This document shows, in pieces, positions 1 through 8,845 of a stretch of 64,000 nt of DNA; within the stretch, counting starts at the first letter, position 1, and each line of letters opens with the position of its first letter. Position numbers and translations under genes: made by a program. The stretch covers positions 3,312-67,311 of the forward strand of contig VBOZ01000010.1 in the NCBI GenBank assembly GCA_005893305.1, read 5' to 3'. Under the pieces are notes generated by a model. The model was given only the letters and a program-made list of their open reading frames with translations, was not told the DNA's origin and did no database searches. The DNA comes from Candidatus Eisenbacteria bacterium. GTDB taxonomy: Bacteria > Eisenbacteria > RBG-16-71-46 > SZUA-252.

Positions 1-1286
1 AAGCCGTCGAAGATCTCGATATAGATCTCGTGGTCCCCGTTGCTCGGGGCGCTCGTCGCGTTCGTGATGTTGATGTACCCGGCGGACGTGGCGTTCCCCA
101 AGCTCTCGGTTCCGGTCGCGACGGGACCGATCACGGTGCCCAGCGGCGTCGTGATCGTGAGCGAGATCTGGTCCGCTCCCTCGTACCATCCCGAGAAGAG
201 GAGGTAGTCGTTTCCGGCTCCGGCGTTTCTCGTGTAGTTGGGAACGATCAGCGTCATATTCTGCGGCGATCCGCCGAGCGTGAGCTGACCGTGGAGGTTG
301 TCCTCCTGCGCGTTCCCGGCGGACGCGACGACGATCTTCCCGGGGCCGGTGAGCGCGCTGACCATCGTGTCGAAGGCGTTCGTGCCGTCGTGGGGCCCGT
401 CCTGCGAGCCCAGGCTGAGATTCACGGCGGCCCTCTTCCCGAGCGCCGCGGCGCGCTGAAAGATGAAGTTCACGCCGTCGACGATCCCCACGTCGCTCAG
501 GTCCGTCTTGACCATGATGAGGTCGGCCTTGGGCGCGACGCCGACGTATGTGAACGCGGGGACGCCGTTCCCGGTGCCGCTTCCGTCTCCCCCGGCGATC
601 CCGAGCACGTGGGTGCCGTGGCCGTTCGTGTCCAGCTCGGTCGCTTGGCCCGCGTTGATCTGCGCCTGCGTCCAGTAGGCGCCGTACGTGAATCCAGGCG
701 GCGCCGTGCCCGCGACCGTCTGATCCCATACCGCGACCAACCGGGTCGTGCCGTCTGGATTCTTGAAATCGGGATGGGCCAGGTCGATCCCGGTATCCAC
801 GTCCCCGACCAGAACGCCCTGTCCGGTTTGTCCGGTGAAATCAGGCGGCGGTACGGTGCGAACCGACGGAAGACCCAGGTCCACCGCGCTCTGGTCGAGG
901 TAGAGCTTGCACCTCTCGGAGACCTTGAGGCGCCTGATGCCGGGCGTGGCCACGAGCAGATCGACCTTCCCGAGCGGACAACGCGCCGTCAGGAATCCTC
1001 CCGCTACCGTGTTCACCTCGATGCCCTTCGCGCGGAGCACTTCAGGCGCGACATCGCCCTGGATGAAGAGATCGACCATCTGCGCGCCGTTGGCGGCGGC
1101 GGACAGGAACCGCTGATTGATCTTGAGCGTCGGGTCGATCGGCGCGCGCAGCGCGAGGGGAATCGAGCGGGGCGCCGGTGCGACGGTGATCGCGCCGGCC
1201 GGGGCCACGAAGAGGCCAAGCGTGAGTAGGCAGATCACGCCTAGCGAATGTCGGCTGGGGGGCGGAAAGGGCCGCGGCGAGTGCAT
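1..1286 (-). CDS. secreted S8 (subtilisin-like) serine peptidase, C-terminus cut by window edge
   Basis: The reverse strand is open from an ATG at 1286 to the window edge, giving about 428 residues without a stop. Residues ~1-32 form a signal peptide with a long hydrophobic core ending near APAGA. A propeptide-like segment follows. The peptidase S8 domain starts near residue 150. The catalytic Asp lies in GDVDTGID (~164) and the catalytic His in NGHGTHVLG (~223). The substrate-binding region NLSLGSQDGPHDG and the oxyanion-type Asn segment SAGNAQEDN are also visible. The catalytic Ser (GTSMA) is not in the visible part and should lie beyond the edge. A possible -10 (TAAAAT, reverse strand, 1343-1348) lies upstream. 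Family assignment is firm; the substrate is unknown and could be extracellular protein scavenging. Confidence 0.88.
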   Translation of the reverse strand, partial: MHSPRPFPPPSRHSLGVICLLTLGLFVAPAGAITVAPAPRSIPLALRAPIDPTLKINQRFLSAAANGAQMVDLFIQGDVAPEVLRAKGIEVNTVAGGFLTARCPLGKVDLLVATPGIRRLKVSERCKLYLDQSAVDLGLPSVRTVPPPDFTGQTGQGVLVGDVDTGIDLAHPDFKNPDGTTRLVAVWDQTVAGTAPPGFTYGAYWTQAQINAGQATELDTNGHGTHVLGIAGGDGSGTGNGVPAFTYVGVAPKADLIMVKTDLSDVGIVDGVNFIFQRAAALGKRAAVNLSLGSQDGPHDGTNAFDTMVSALTGPGKIVVASAGNAQEDNLHGQLTLGGSPQNMTLIVPNYTRNAGAGNDYLLFSGWYEGADQISLTITTPLGTVIGPVATGTESLGNATSAGYINITNATSAPSNGDHEIYIEIFDG

Positions 1287-1371
1287 GGGCTCCTCGAATT
1301 CGTGGGGACTCTCACAGCGGTGGCGACCGCGCTACATCCTCTATTTTACCACTTTCAGGCCCGCGTTGGAA

Positions 1372-2436
1372 TCAGCGTTTCCCGCGCAACTTGTTGATCG
1401 CTTTGAGAGTAGGGGCGCGGACGGGAAGCTCCCTGATCTCACTTGGCGCGGCCCACCGGCCGGGCGGCGCCAGGTCGCGGCCGCCTGCCGATTTGTTCTC
1501 CCAGACCTCGAAGGAGATGTCCGCGGAGAACGTGCGGTGCCGAAATTGGGCTACCGGTCCGCGCAGGTCGCCCCGCTGCCCGTGCCGCCGTGCGAGGGAG
1601 CGCGCCGCACGCGCGCCATCGGCCCCGGCCGCCGCCATCGGGAGCGTCCAGACGGTACCCTTTTCGGCAGGGTCGGGGATCAGAAGGAGTCGGCCGTTCC
1701 TCCGCGCGAGCAGGATCACGCGGCGCTCCTGCTTGGGCGACGCGACCGGCGCGGCTTCCGGATAGCGATCCGCGTGGCCGCTTCGGCGCGCGATGCAAGG
1801 AGTGCGCGCGGGACATCGCTCGCAGAGCGGCTCTCGCGGAAGGCAGACCGTCGCGCCCAGCTCCATCAAGGCCTGGGTCCAGTCGCCGGGGCGCGGCCCC
1901 ACCGCGAGGGTCTCCGCGATCGCATTCACCCGGCGGCGGAGAGCGGTCGAGTCGCGCCGCCCTCGGAGTCCATGAATTCGCGCGAGTACCCGGATGACGT
2001 TCCCGTCCACTGCTGCGGCCGGCCGGCCGAACGCGACGCTCGAGATCGCGGCCGCCGTGTATTCGCCCACCCCGGGGAGACGGCGCAGCGCGGCCGGGTC
2101 TTCGGGGAGCTGTGCCGCGTGCTCCCGGACAAGCACCGAAGCGGCGTCGCGGAGGTTCCGTGCTCGCCCGTAGTAGCCTAGCCCCGACCACCGGGCGAGG
2201 ACGTCCGCCTCACTCGCCTTCGCAAGGGAGCGGACGTTCGGGAATCGCTCGAGAAACCGGCGATAGTAGGGGATCACCGTCTCGACGCGCGTCTGCTGGA
2301 GCATGATCTCGCTGACCCAGATGGCGTAGGGGTCCTGGGTGCTCCGCCAGGGGAGATCCCGGCGATGCTTCAGATACCACCGGAGAATCGCCGCGCGGAG
2401 GGTATGGGGGGCCGTCTCCCGCAAAGCGCGCCTCAC
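1372..2436 (-). CDS. mutY: A/G-specific adenine glycosylase MutY
   Basis: This DNA repair glycosylase removes adenine mispaired with 8-oxoguanine. The 354-residue product has the HhH-GPD core: catalytic Glu43 in SEIMLQQTR, helix-hairpin-helix LPGVGEYTAAA (~120-130) and catalytic Asp144 in AAVDGNVIRV. The [4Fe-4S] loop follows as C198-x6-C205-x2-C208-x5-C214. The C-terminal ~120 residues match the NUDIX-like 8-oxoG recognition domain (EERVILL-type strand, HRTFSADI). The start is a GTG at 2436 whose last two bases join the hpnE stop (GTGA overlap), so it is translationally coupled to the squalene operon. Longer in-frame extensions upstream only read through hpnE in another frame. Confidence 0.95.
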   Translation of the reverse strand: MRRALRETAPHTLRAAILRWYLKHRRDLPWRSTQDPYAIWVSEIMLQQTRVETVIPYYRRFLERFPNVRSLAKASEADVLARWSGLGYYGRARNLRDAASVLVREHAAQLPEDPAALRRLPGVGEYTAAAISSVAFGRPAAAVDGNVIRVLARIHGLRGRRDSTALRRRVNAIAETLAVGPRPGDWTQALMELGATVCLPREPLCERCPARTPCIARRSGHADRYPEAAPVASPKQERRVILLARRNGRLLLIPDPAEKGTVWTLPMAAAGADGARAARSLARRHGQRGDLRGPVAQFRHRTFSADISFEVWENKSAGGRDLAPPGRWAAPSEIRELPVRAPTLKAINKLRGKR

Positions 2437-3758
2437 GCGTGGCCTCCCCACGCGAGCTCCGCCGCGCGGTGCCCGCTCCAGACGGCCCCCTCGATCGTCG
2501 GCGGGAGCCCCGTGTCGGTCCAGTCGCCCGCGAGGAAGAGGCCCTCGATCGCGGTCCTGGTCTTGGGACGCAGCCTCTGCGCTTCCGGGGTCGCGCGCAT
2601 CGTGGCGCGGCGCTCCTTGTAGACGCTCGAGTCTAGAAGCCGCGCGGCCCGCGCCGCGCTGAACGCTTCCCGCAGCTCGCTGTCGGCCTCGGCCGCGATC
2701 GTCGCGACGTCCCGATCGACGTCCGCGAAGGCCGCGCTCCGGACGGTCCCCACCAGGAAGCGCCCGGCGCCGGACGAGCCGCGATCGAACGCCCACTGCG
2801 TCTTCGTTCCGAGCATCCCGACGAAGCGCGAGGGAAGAATCGGCCGGTCGTACACCTGGAGCGTCGAGACGATCGGCGACCACGGGAGCGTGACGACCGC
2901 GGCCGTTGTCCCGAGGTACTCCGGGCGGAGGACCCACCCGGCCCGCTCGTGCGGAATCGCGAGGACGATGCTTCCAGCTTCGACCCGCTCGCCGCCCAAG
3001 AGCGATAGGCCGAGCGCCCGCCCGCCCTCGACGCGCACCCCGAGGACGGTCTGGCGGTAGCGGACCTGCCCGCCGCGGCTCTCGACATACTCCTCGAACC
3101 CCGCGATGAGGTCGCCCAGCGCGCGCCGCGGAAGCGCCAAGCCGCTCTTGGACGCGGGCACCGAGAGGAGGCGGTCGAGGACGCGCGCGAAGAGGAGCGC
3201 CGACGCATCCTCGGGCGCCTCATTCAATGCGGCGGTCGCGAGCGGCTTGAGCACGGCCGCCAGGTCGTCGCTCCCCGGGGCCGCTTGAAGCCAGTGCGCG
3301 ACCGTCACGGCGCGTCCGTCTCCGTTCGACGCGATCAAGGCGCGCGCGCGGTCGTGAAGCGTGAGCGCGCCGACGCGCGCGATGGCGGAGAGCCGCGCGC
3401 AGGAGCCGGCAGCGGCCAGCCAGTGGAACGGGTGGGGAAGGTTGGGGCACGCGAGGTCGTATTCTCCGCGCCCGCGCTCCCAGAGGTGGAGCCGGAACGT
3501 CGGGTCGGCTTCGAGCGCGTCGCCGGTCCCGAGGCGGCTCAGGAGCCGCGCCGTCTCGTCGTAGAACGACGCGAGCACGTGCTGGCCGTTGTCGCGCACC
3601 TCGCCCGTCGCGGGGTCGACCCAGGAGTAGGCACGCCCCCCCGGGCGCTGGCGCGCTTCGAGCACCAGAACCCGCGCGCCCCGCTCCGCGAGCGCCGTCG
3701 AGGCCGCGATGCCGGCAAAGCCGGCGCCCACGACGATGACGTCGGGACGACCGCTCAT
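2433..3758 (-). CDS. hpnE: hydroxysqualene dehydroxylase HpnE
   Basis: FAD-dependent amine-oxidase-like enzyme that completes the three-step HpnC/D/E route by converting hydroxysqualene to squalene, the substrate of squalene-hopene cyclase. The 441 residues begin with the dinucleotide-binding motif VVGAGFAGIAAS (G11, G13, G16), then the family motif EARQRPGGRAYSW (~34-46). The C-terminal FAD-contact segment is LFLAGDWTDTGLPPTIEGAV. It follows hpnD with a 4-bp overlap (3755-3758) and overlaps mutY by 4 bp, so all four genes form one transcript. No squalene-hopene cyclase is present in the window. Confidence 0.95.
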   Translation of the reverse strand: MSGRPDVIVVGAGFAGIAASTALAERGARVLVLEARQRPGGRAYSWVDPATGEVRDNGQHVLASFYDETARLLSRLGTGDALEADPTFRLHLWERGRGEYDLACPNLPHPFHWLAAAGSCARLSAIARVGALTLHDRARALIASNGDGRAVTVAHWLQAAPGSDDLAAVLKPLATAALNEAPEDASALLFARVLDRLLSVPASKSGLALPRRALGDLIAGFEEYVESRGGQVRYRQTVLGVRVEGGRALGLSLLGGERVEAGSIVLAIPHERAGWVLRPEYLGTTAAVVTLPWSPIVSTLQVYDRPILPSRFVGMLGTKTQWAFDRGSSGAGRFLVGTVRSAAFADVDRDVATIAAEADSELREAFSAARAARLLDSSVYKERRATMRATPEAQRLRPKTRTAIEGLFLAGDWTDTGLPPTIEGAVWSGHRAAELAWGGHA

Positions 3759-4585
3759 CGCCCCGCGAAGACGCCGAGCGCGGTCGATGCGGCGATCCAG
3801 GCGCGCTCGAGCTTGGGCACCCGAATCTCGCTGCGAAAGACGTCGAACTTGGACGCCTCGATCCGATCGAGGAGGCGGCGATAGACACGCGCCATGATTT
3901 CGGCGGCCACAAGACGCCTCCGGTCGAGGCGCGCCACCTCGCGCTCCGCCGACGCGAAGAACGCTCGGACGCGCGAGGCTTGGAACTGCATCAGGTCGAG
4001 AAACGCCTTGCTCCGCTCGGAGCGGGCCAAAGCATCCTCGCCGTATCCGAATTGGCGCAGCTCGTCCTCGGGGAGGTAGATTCGTCCCCGCGCGTGATCG
4101 ACGCCGACGTCACGTAGGATATTGGTGAGCTGCAGGGCAACGCCGAGGTCCACCGCGTATCCGCGCCCGCGCTCCTCGTAGTCGCCGAAGATTCGCAGGC
4201 AGATGAGCCCGACCACCGAGGCGACTCGATAGCAGTACCGCGAGAGCTCGCGGAACGTGCCGTAGCGCGCGTGAATGAGATCCATTTCGATCCCGGTGAC
4301 CAGCTCTTCGAGGTAGATACGGGGAATGCCGAAGCGCTCGACGTGGGGAGAGAGCGCCTGCGTGGCCGGCTCCTCCGGGCGGCCGTCGTAGAGGAGGTCG
4401 ACCTCCCGCCGCCACCGCTCGATCGATACGCGGGCGCACGCCGTGTCGACCGCATCGTCGACGCCGTCGTCCACCGAGCGGCTCCAGGCGTGAAGCGCTC
4501 GGATCGCGTCTCGCTCCGCGCGAGGAAGAACGGCGAACGCGACCCCGAAATTGGTGGGCCTGCCGTTCGGGGCCGCGCTAGGCAT
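3755..4585 (-). CDS. hpnD: presqualene diphosphate synthase HpnD
   Basis: Trans-isoprenyl diphosphate (squalene/phytoene) synthase family protein of 276 residues that condenses two farnesyl diphosphates to presqualene diphosphate. Two Asp-rich Mg-binding motifs are visible: D39-D-x-x-D43-D and D159-x-x-x-D163 in LRDVGVDHARGRIYLP. The HpnD assignment over HpnC rests on order next to hpnE and on the conserved segments LEELVTGIEMDL and RYCYRVASVVGL. It overlaps the 3' end of hpnC by 8 bp (start 4585, hpnC stop 4578), consistent with coupled translation. Confidence 0.94.
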   Translation of the reverse strand: MPSAAPNGRPTNFGVAFAVLPRAERDAIRALHAWSRSVDDGVDDAVDTACARVSIERWRREVDLLYDGRPEEPATQALSPHVERFGIPRIYLEELVTGIEMDLIHARYGTFRELSRYCYRVASVVGLICLRIFGDYEERGRGYAVDLGVALQLTNILRDVGVDHARGRIYLPEDELRQFGYGEDALARSERSKAFLDLMQFQASRVRAFFASAEREVARLDRRRLVAAEIMARVYRRLLDRIEASKFDVFRSEIRVPKLERAWIAASTALGVFAGR

Positions 4586-5477
4586 CGAACCCCAGGAGCG
4601 AGGTGAGCAGGATGCGGGCCCGCGCCGGGCCGCCGAGCGTGGGGCGGTTCCGCAGCACCCGCCAGCCGCTCCGCTCCACCTGGCGGAGCACCGCGCGGCC
4701 CCCGGCGATGGTCAGGCGCAGCTGGAGCGACAAGCCAAAGGGAACGCGCCGCACGATCGGCCGTCCCCGCTCGTAGAGCTCGTTCGTCGCCCTGCACTCG
4801 TGGACGAGGAGGCGCGTGAGAAGGCCGCGTTGGGCCGGCCGCGCGAGATCCTCGCGCGTGAGGCCGAAGCGGCGCAGATCCTCGAGCGGCAGGAAGAGCC
4901 GCCCGCGCGTCAGGTCGCCCCCGAGGTCTTGCCAGAAATTCGTGAGCTGGAGCGCCGTGCAGATGGCGTCCGACTCGCGCAGGGCGTCGGCATCCTCGAT
5001 ATCGTGGAGGGCCAGCACGAGCCTCCCGATCGTGTTCGCCGAGCCACGGCAGTAGGCAAGCAGGTCGTCCCACGTCGAGAAGGTCTCGTCTCGAGCGTCC
5101 TGGCGGAACGCGGAGAGGAGATCCAGGAGCGGCTCGACCGGAAGCCGGAATCGCTCCACCGAATCGGCGAGAGCGACGAAGATCGGTCCGCTCGGAGCGC
5201 CGTCGACCGCGCGATGGAGCGCGACCTCGATCTGATCGATCGCCTCGAGACGCTCGCGCGGCGGGGCCGAGGCGTCGGCGACATCGTCGGCGCGCCGCGC
5301 GAAGGCGTAAATGGCGGCAAGGGAGGATCTCCGCGCCGGCGTGAGGAACCGCGACGCGACGGGGAAATTCTCGTAGTGGCTCCGAACGATCGCTTCGCAG
5401 GCCGCGTATGCCTCGTGAAGCGGGATCGGAACTTCCTCGGTGTCGGTCTGTTCGGTGGGGGAGAGGGGTTGAGCCAT
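4578..5477 (-). CDS. hpnC: hydroxysqualene synthase HpnC
   Basis: First gene of the squalene operon: 299 residues, squalene/phytoene synthase family. It converts presqualene diphosphate to hydroxysqualene. The two Asp-rich motifs are D64-D65-x-x-D68 (RRADDVADAS) and D184-x-x-x-D188 (FWQDLGGDLTRGRLFLP). Start ATG 5477 is chosen because it lies about 24 nt downstream of the predicted transcription start and begins conserved family sequence within ~20 residues. An in-frame extension upstream to 5615 would run through the promoter. Gene order hpnC-hpnD-hpnE is the usual one in hopanoid-producing bacteria. Confidence 0.94.
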   Translation of the reverse strand: MAQPLSPTEQTDTEEVPIPLHEAYAACEAIVRSHYENFPVASRFLTPARRSSLAAIYAFARRADDVADASAPPRERLEAIDQIEVALHRAVDGAPSGPIFVALADSVERFRLPVEPLLDLLSAFRQDARDETFSTWDDLLAYCRGSANTIGRLVLALHDIEDADALRESDAICTALQLTNFWQDLGGDLTRGRLFLPLEDLRRFGLTREDLARPAQRGLLTRLLVHECRATNELYERGRPIVRRVPFGLSLQLRLTIAGGRAVLRQVERSGWRVLRNRPTLGGPARARILLTSLLGFDA

Positions 5478-5507
5478 CGGACTCCCAGGGGGTGATTTTG
5501 TGCCCGA

Positions 5508-5536
5508 AGTAGACCACGCGCCTTCGCGGTCGTCAA
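5508..5536 (-). promoter_or_regulatory. sigma70-type promoter of the hpnCDE-mutY operon
   Basis: Reverse strand: -35 TTGACG (5531-5536), 17-nt spacer, -10 TCTACT (5508-5513). The -35 is five of six to consensus and the -10 four of six. Predicted start near 5501 gives a 24-nt leader to the hpnC ATG. Confidence 0.55.
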
Positions 5537-5601
5537 GGCGTGCTAAGCTTCCGCCGCCGTTGGATGTCGTTCCCTGAATGCAGATCGGGAGGAATGAAGC
5601 C

Positions 5602-6192
5602 ATGCGACCACGCACGACTCTGCTTCTCTTCGTTGCACTCGCTTCGCTCGCCGTCGCGGGCGCTCCGCGTGAGGCCCACGCGGCCAGACGCCCGATGCCC
5701 AGCTGGGACGGCCGCGCCGTGCTGCGGCTGCACGGGGGCGCCTCATTCCCGATGGGGAATTTCGGGAGCAGCTATCAGACCGGATTTTCGGGCGGAGGGT
5801 CGATCGGATACGGCGTGAGCGAGCAGGTCCTCATCTCCTGGGGCGTCGCCTATCACCACTTCGGTCACGAGCAGCTATCGAACGTGGATGCGAACATCAC
5901 CCCGTACACGATCAGCGTCGACTACAAAATTCCCGTCAGAAGCGGGATCAGACCGTGGGTGAGCGGCGGGATTGGCCTCTACCACGTGGCCCAGAGCGTC
6001 GACCTAGGGGGCGGCACCACAGCTTCCGTCAGCGAGAACAACTTTGGCCTCCACTTCGGCGCGGGCATCGGCGCCCCGGTTGGGGCGAAGACCATGATCG
6101 GGACCGGTCTCAAGTTCCACTACGTCGGCGGGGACAACTTCATCGACACGCCGTTCATCACGTATCAGGTCGGCGTCGCCGCTGTCTTGTAG
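5602..6192 (+). CDS. outer-membrane beta-barrel protein
   Basis: 196-residue exported protein. Signal peptide residues 1-27 (MRPRTTLLLFVALASLAVAG then cleavage near AHA). The mature part is a run of amphipathic beta strands rich in Gly, Tyr and Phe with the short turns of an 8-stranded OmpA/OmpX/OmpW-size barrel (GGGSIGYGVSEQVLISWGVAYHHF, PWVSGGIGLYHV, GLHFGAGIGAPVG). Start ATG 5602 is preferred over ATG 5578 because GGAGGA sits 8 nt upstream of 5602 and the signal peptide begins there. Function beyond barrel formation is unknown; it precedes two further small barrel genes on the same strand. Confidence 0.75.
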   Translation: MRPRTTLLLFVALASLAVAGAPREAHAARRPMPSWDGRAVLRLHGGASFPMGNFGSSYQTGFSGGGSIGYGVSEQVLISWGVAYHHFGHEQLSNVDANITPYTISVDYKIPVRSGIRPWVSGGIGLYHVAQSVDLGGGTTASVSENNFGLHFGAGIGAPVGAKTMIGTGLKFHYVGGDNFIDTPFITYQVGVAAVL

Positions 6193-6348
6193 GGGAGGCA
6201 CGATTCGGGCGGGCCGCCCGGCCCGCCCTGAATAATTAGGAACCCGCCCCGAGTAGGTGTGTTCGGCGGAGGAGAAAGGTCCAGCTTGGGATTCACTTCC
6301 AAGGCAGGGCCCGCGTCCGCACGAGACCACCGCCTCGGGGGCATTGAA

Positions 6349-6975
6349 GTGGGATCGGCCAGATCCGCGTTCCTAATCTCCGCACTGCTCTGCGTTTCAA
6401 GCCAAGCCATGTCATCCGAGCTGGAGGGCATTTCGGACGAGCTACCAAACCGGGGAATCCTCGGCCACACCACGATCCGAGCTTATGGGGCTATGGTTCC
6501 CATCGGCTGGGGAAGTGATTTTGGGGGGCGTCCAGGGTGGGGTACCGGGTTCGGCCTCTCTTACGGAGTTGCTCGGGCCGCACAGATCTCAATCGGATTC
6601 GCCTACCATCGAGTCAACCCCATCAGTTCTGAAGATTGGGACGCGTTGCGCCAAGTGACAACCTCGATAGAGCTCGTCTCCCCCTCCAAGGATTTCGTGA
6701 GACCCTGGCTCGGGGTTGGCCTCGGCTACTACGACTCGGAGCTGTACTCGCCACCGATCTTCGCCCTGGATGCTTCGGAGAGAGGGCGCAGAGACGAATT
6801 TATCACGCATCAAGGCACCCTTGGATTCAACTGGGGAGCGGGTTTCGCATTCCGTCTCAGCCAAAGCGTCGGGCTCGATGCTGGCGGCCGATACAACATA
6901 TCCTTCGACAATCCGGCGCGCCACAAGGTGGATCTTCTCAGTGTCCAGGCAGGACTTTCCTACGTGGTCCGATAG
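6349..6975 (+). CDS. outer-membrane beta-barrel protein, tandem paralogue A
   Basis: Exported beta-barrel candidate of 208 residues from GTG 6349. Signal peptide ~1-21 (GSARSAFLISALLCVSSQAM). The mature part has repeated beta-strand patterns (GWGTGFGLSYGVARAAQISI, LGVGLGYYDSELY, GFNWGAGFAFRLSQSVGLDA) and ends with an aromatic-rich strand, GLSYVVR. The GTG start is chosen because the reading frame aligns here with the ATG-started paralogue immediately downstream. The open frame extends back to 6259, but that part has no counterpart in paralogue B. The signal-peptide DNA is about 90% identical to that of paralogue B while the mature sequences have diverged much more. Confidence 0.7.
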   Translation: MGSARSAFLISALLCVSSQAMSSELEGISDELPNRGILGHTTIRAYGAMVPIGWGSDFGGRPGWGTGFGLSYGVARAAQISIGFAYHRVNPISSEDWDALRQVTTSIELVSPSKDFVRPWLGVGLGYYDSELYSPPIFALDASERGRRDEFITHQGTLGFNWGAGFAFRLSQSVGLDAGGRYNISFDNPARHKVDLLSVQAGLSYVVR

Positions 6976-6977
6976 GG

Positions 6978-7655
6978 ATGGCACACACGGCGGGATCGGC
7001 CGGGTCCGCGTTCGTAATCTCCGCACTACTCTGCGTTTCAAGCCCAGCCATGTCGTCCGAGGTAGAGAGTCCGACCGACGAGTCGCGTCCAAGCGGGCTC
7101 CTCGGCCACACGATCATCCGGGCCTTTGGGGCAATTATCCCGGCCGTCCAGGATCAGAGCCTCATGCACGCGGGGTGGGGCACAGGTCTTACGGTCTCAT
7201 ACGGCGTGGCACGAGCGGCGCAAGTGTCCCTGGGACTTGCCTACCATCAGTTCCAGGTCACGGAGTTTACCGGTGTTGACTGTGACTGCTCGGTAAGCCC
7301 GAGGCGTAATGAGATCCGCCAGACCACAATGTCGGTCGAGTTGCAGCCGCCGACGAGACGTTGGATTCGACCTCGGTTTGGCGTCGGATTTGGAGTCTAC
7401 GAATTGACCGAAACTCAAGTCGTGTATACGTTCTACTCCACTGGATACAACCGCCAGCGCTACGTCTCGTCAGGCACTCAGCTCGGCATTAATTGGGGAG
7501 TGGGACTCTCGGCCCGAGTCAATCAGCGTCTTGCCGTGGAATTTGGTGGTCGTTACCACCATAGCTTTGGCCAGGCCTTCCTAACTGAAGACCAATATCT
7601 GACGGCTGCGCGGCTCCTCAGCGTGGAAACAGGTTTGTCCTACGTGATTCACTAG
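6978..7655 (+). CDS. outer-membrane beta-barrel protein, tandem paralogue B
   Basis: 225-residue exported barrel candidate starting at ATG 6978, two bases after the paralogue A stop. Signal peptide AHTAGSAGSAFVISALLCVS then cleavage near SSPAMS. The mature sequence keeps the paralogue A framework: LLGHTIIRAFGAIIP against ILGHTTIRAYGAMVP, GWGTGLTVSYGVARAAQVSL, GINWGVGLSARVNQRLAVEF and the closing GLSYVIH. Loop regions differ and include a Cys pair (DCDC, ~7279-7290) absent from A. Likely the same OmpW/OmpX-like size class; ligand or function unknown. Confidence 0.72.
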   Translation: MAHTAGSAGSAFVISALLCVSSPAMSSEVESPTDESRPSGLLGHTIIRAFGAIIPAVQDQSLMHAGWGTGLTVSYGVARAAQVSLGLAYHQFQVTEFTGVDCDCSVSPRRNEIRQTTMSVELQPPTRRWIRPRFGVGFGVYELTETQVVYTFYSTGYNRQRYVSSGTQLGINWGVGLSARVNQRLAVEFGGRYHHSFGQAFLTEDQYLTAARLLSVETGLSYVIH

Positions 7656-7687
7656 CTGCAGCGAAACCCGCACAACAGCACCCCCCA

Positions 7688-7709
7688 CCGCACGCGGCGC
7701 GGCGTGCGG
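7688..7709. terminator. GC hairpin between convergent genes
   Basis: CCGCACGC / GCGTGCGG, an 8-bp perfect stem with a 6-nt loop, lies between convergent paralogue B and the VWA gene. There is no T tract on either side, so it would be at most a weak or Rho-assisted terminator. Confidence 0.35.
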
Positions 7710-7739
7710 TCCCCCCTCAGCGCGCCCCGCCCCGCGCCC

Positions 7740-8843
7740 CTACTGAACCCGACGTTTTCTGTTCTGCGCGAAGTCGACGAAGAGGTAGGAGCCGAGGTCC
7801 TCTAAATCGGAGAAGTATGCGCGCCCCTTGTTGAGCTGCGTGAAGCGCTCGACGAAGCGCACGAGGTAGGGGTCCTGCGTGACCATGAACGTGGTGATCG
7901 GGATCCGCTTCCGCCGGCACGCCACCGCCTCGTCCATCGTCTTGTTCACGATGCGGGGGTCGAGGCCGAACGCGTTCTTGTAGAAGCGCCCGTTCTCGAA
8001 GATGGCCGACGGCTTGCCGTCCGTGATCATGAAGATCTGCTTGTTGACGTGTTTCTGGTGGGCCAGGATTTTCTGCGCGAGCTGGAGGCCGGCCTTCGTG
8101 TTCGTGTGGTACGGGCCGACCGAGACGTAGGGAATGTCCCGGATCTTCACCTCCCACGCGTCGTCCCCGAACAACACCACGGAGAGCGAATCCTTGGGAT
8201 AGCGGGTCAAGATCAGCTCCGACAGCGCAAGGGCCGCCTGCTTGGCGGGCGTGATCCGGTCCTCTCCGTAGAGAATCATCGAATGGCTCACGTCGATCAT
8301 GAGCACCGTGGCGCAGGATGATAGGTGCTCGGACTCGAACACCTCGAGGTCGTCCTCGGTGAGCCCGAGGCCCTCGTCGCCCCAAGCGCCGCGCTGCCGC
8401 CGCATGGAGTTCCGCACGCTCGACAGGAAATCGATGTCCGTGACCGGATCGCCGAAGGAGTAGGGGCGCGTCTCGGTGACCTTCTCGCCTCCCGCCCCGG
8501 TCCGCGGCACGCGGTGCTCGCCCGCCGAATCCTTCGCGAGGTCTCCGAAGATACGGTCGAGGGAGTCCTTCCGGATCATCCGCTCGCCCGCCTTGGTCAT
8601 CACCGTCCGGCCGTTCACTTCCCGGATGGCGTCCTTCTCACGTAGCTGCTTCTTGAAATCCTCGATCGTGAACTTCTCGTTGAAGAAGCCGAAGCGTTCA
8701 CCGAGCTCCTCCAGCGCGCGGAGGGCCTGGTCCACCTTCCCATCGGTCATCAGAAGCAGGCGGTGGTAGAGGGAGAGGAGGTGGCGCAGGAAATTGAGAT
8801 TCTGCGTGAGCCTCTCGTCCCAGCGCGAATACCGAAAATCCAC
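7740..8843 (-). CDS. VWA-domain protein partner of the MoxR/ChlI-type ATPase
   Basis: 367 residues from GTG 8843, with SD GGAGG (about 8852-8857) and only two bases after the stop of the ATPase gene. The N-terminal half is charged and helical. The C-terminal half is a von Willebrand A domain with MIDAS motif DVSHS (residue ~185, in VLMIDVSHSMILYGEDR), threonine in YHTNTKAG and the DGKPSAIF segment. Such VWA proteins (ChlD/CoxE/YehP-like) couple to a MoxR-family AAA+ ATPase and act as a metal-dependent substrate adaptor for chelatase-like or protein-remodelling activity. Here no metal-cofactor biosynthesis gene is adjacent, so the client is unknown. Confidence 0.88.
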   Translation of the reverse strand: MDFRYSRWDERLTQNLNFLRHLLSLYHRLLLMTDGKVDQALRALEELGERFGFFNEKFTIEDFKKQLREKDAIREVNGRTVMTKAGERMIRKDSLDRIFGDLAKDSAGEHRVPRTGAGGEKVTETRPYSFGDPVTDIDFLSSVRNSMRRQRGAWGDEGLGLTEDDLEVFESEHLSSCATVLMIDVSHSMILYGEDRITPAKQAALALSELILTRYPKDSLSVVLFGDDAWEVKIRDIPYVSVGPYHTNTKAGLQLAQKILAHQKHVNKQIFMITDGKPSAIFENGRFYKNAFGLDPRIVNKTMDEAVACRRKRIPITTFMVTQDPYLVRFVERFTQLNKGRAYFSDLEDLGSYLFVDFAQNRKRRVQ

Positions 8844-8845
8844 GA

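Noticed and set aside
30-1229. 399-aa forward open frame opposite the subtilase
   Set aside because: The reverse strand encodes a signal peptide and S8 catalytic motifs; this frame is the antisense shadow of GC-rich coding sequence.
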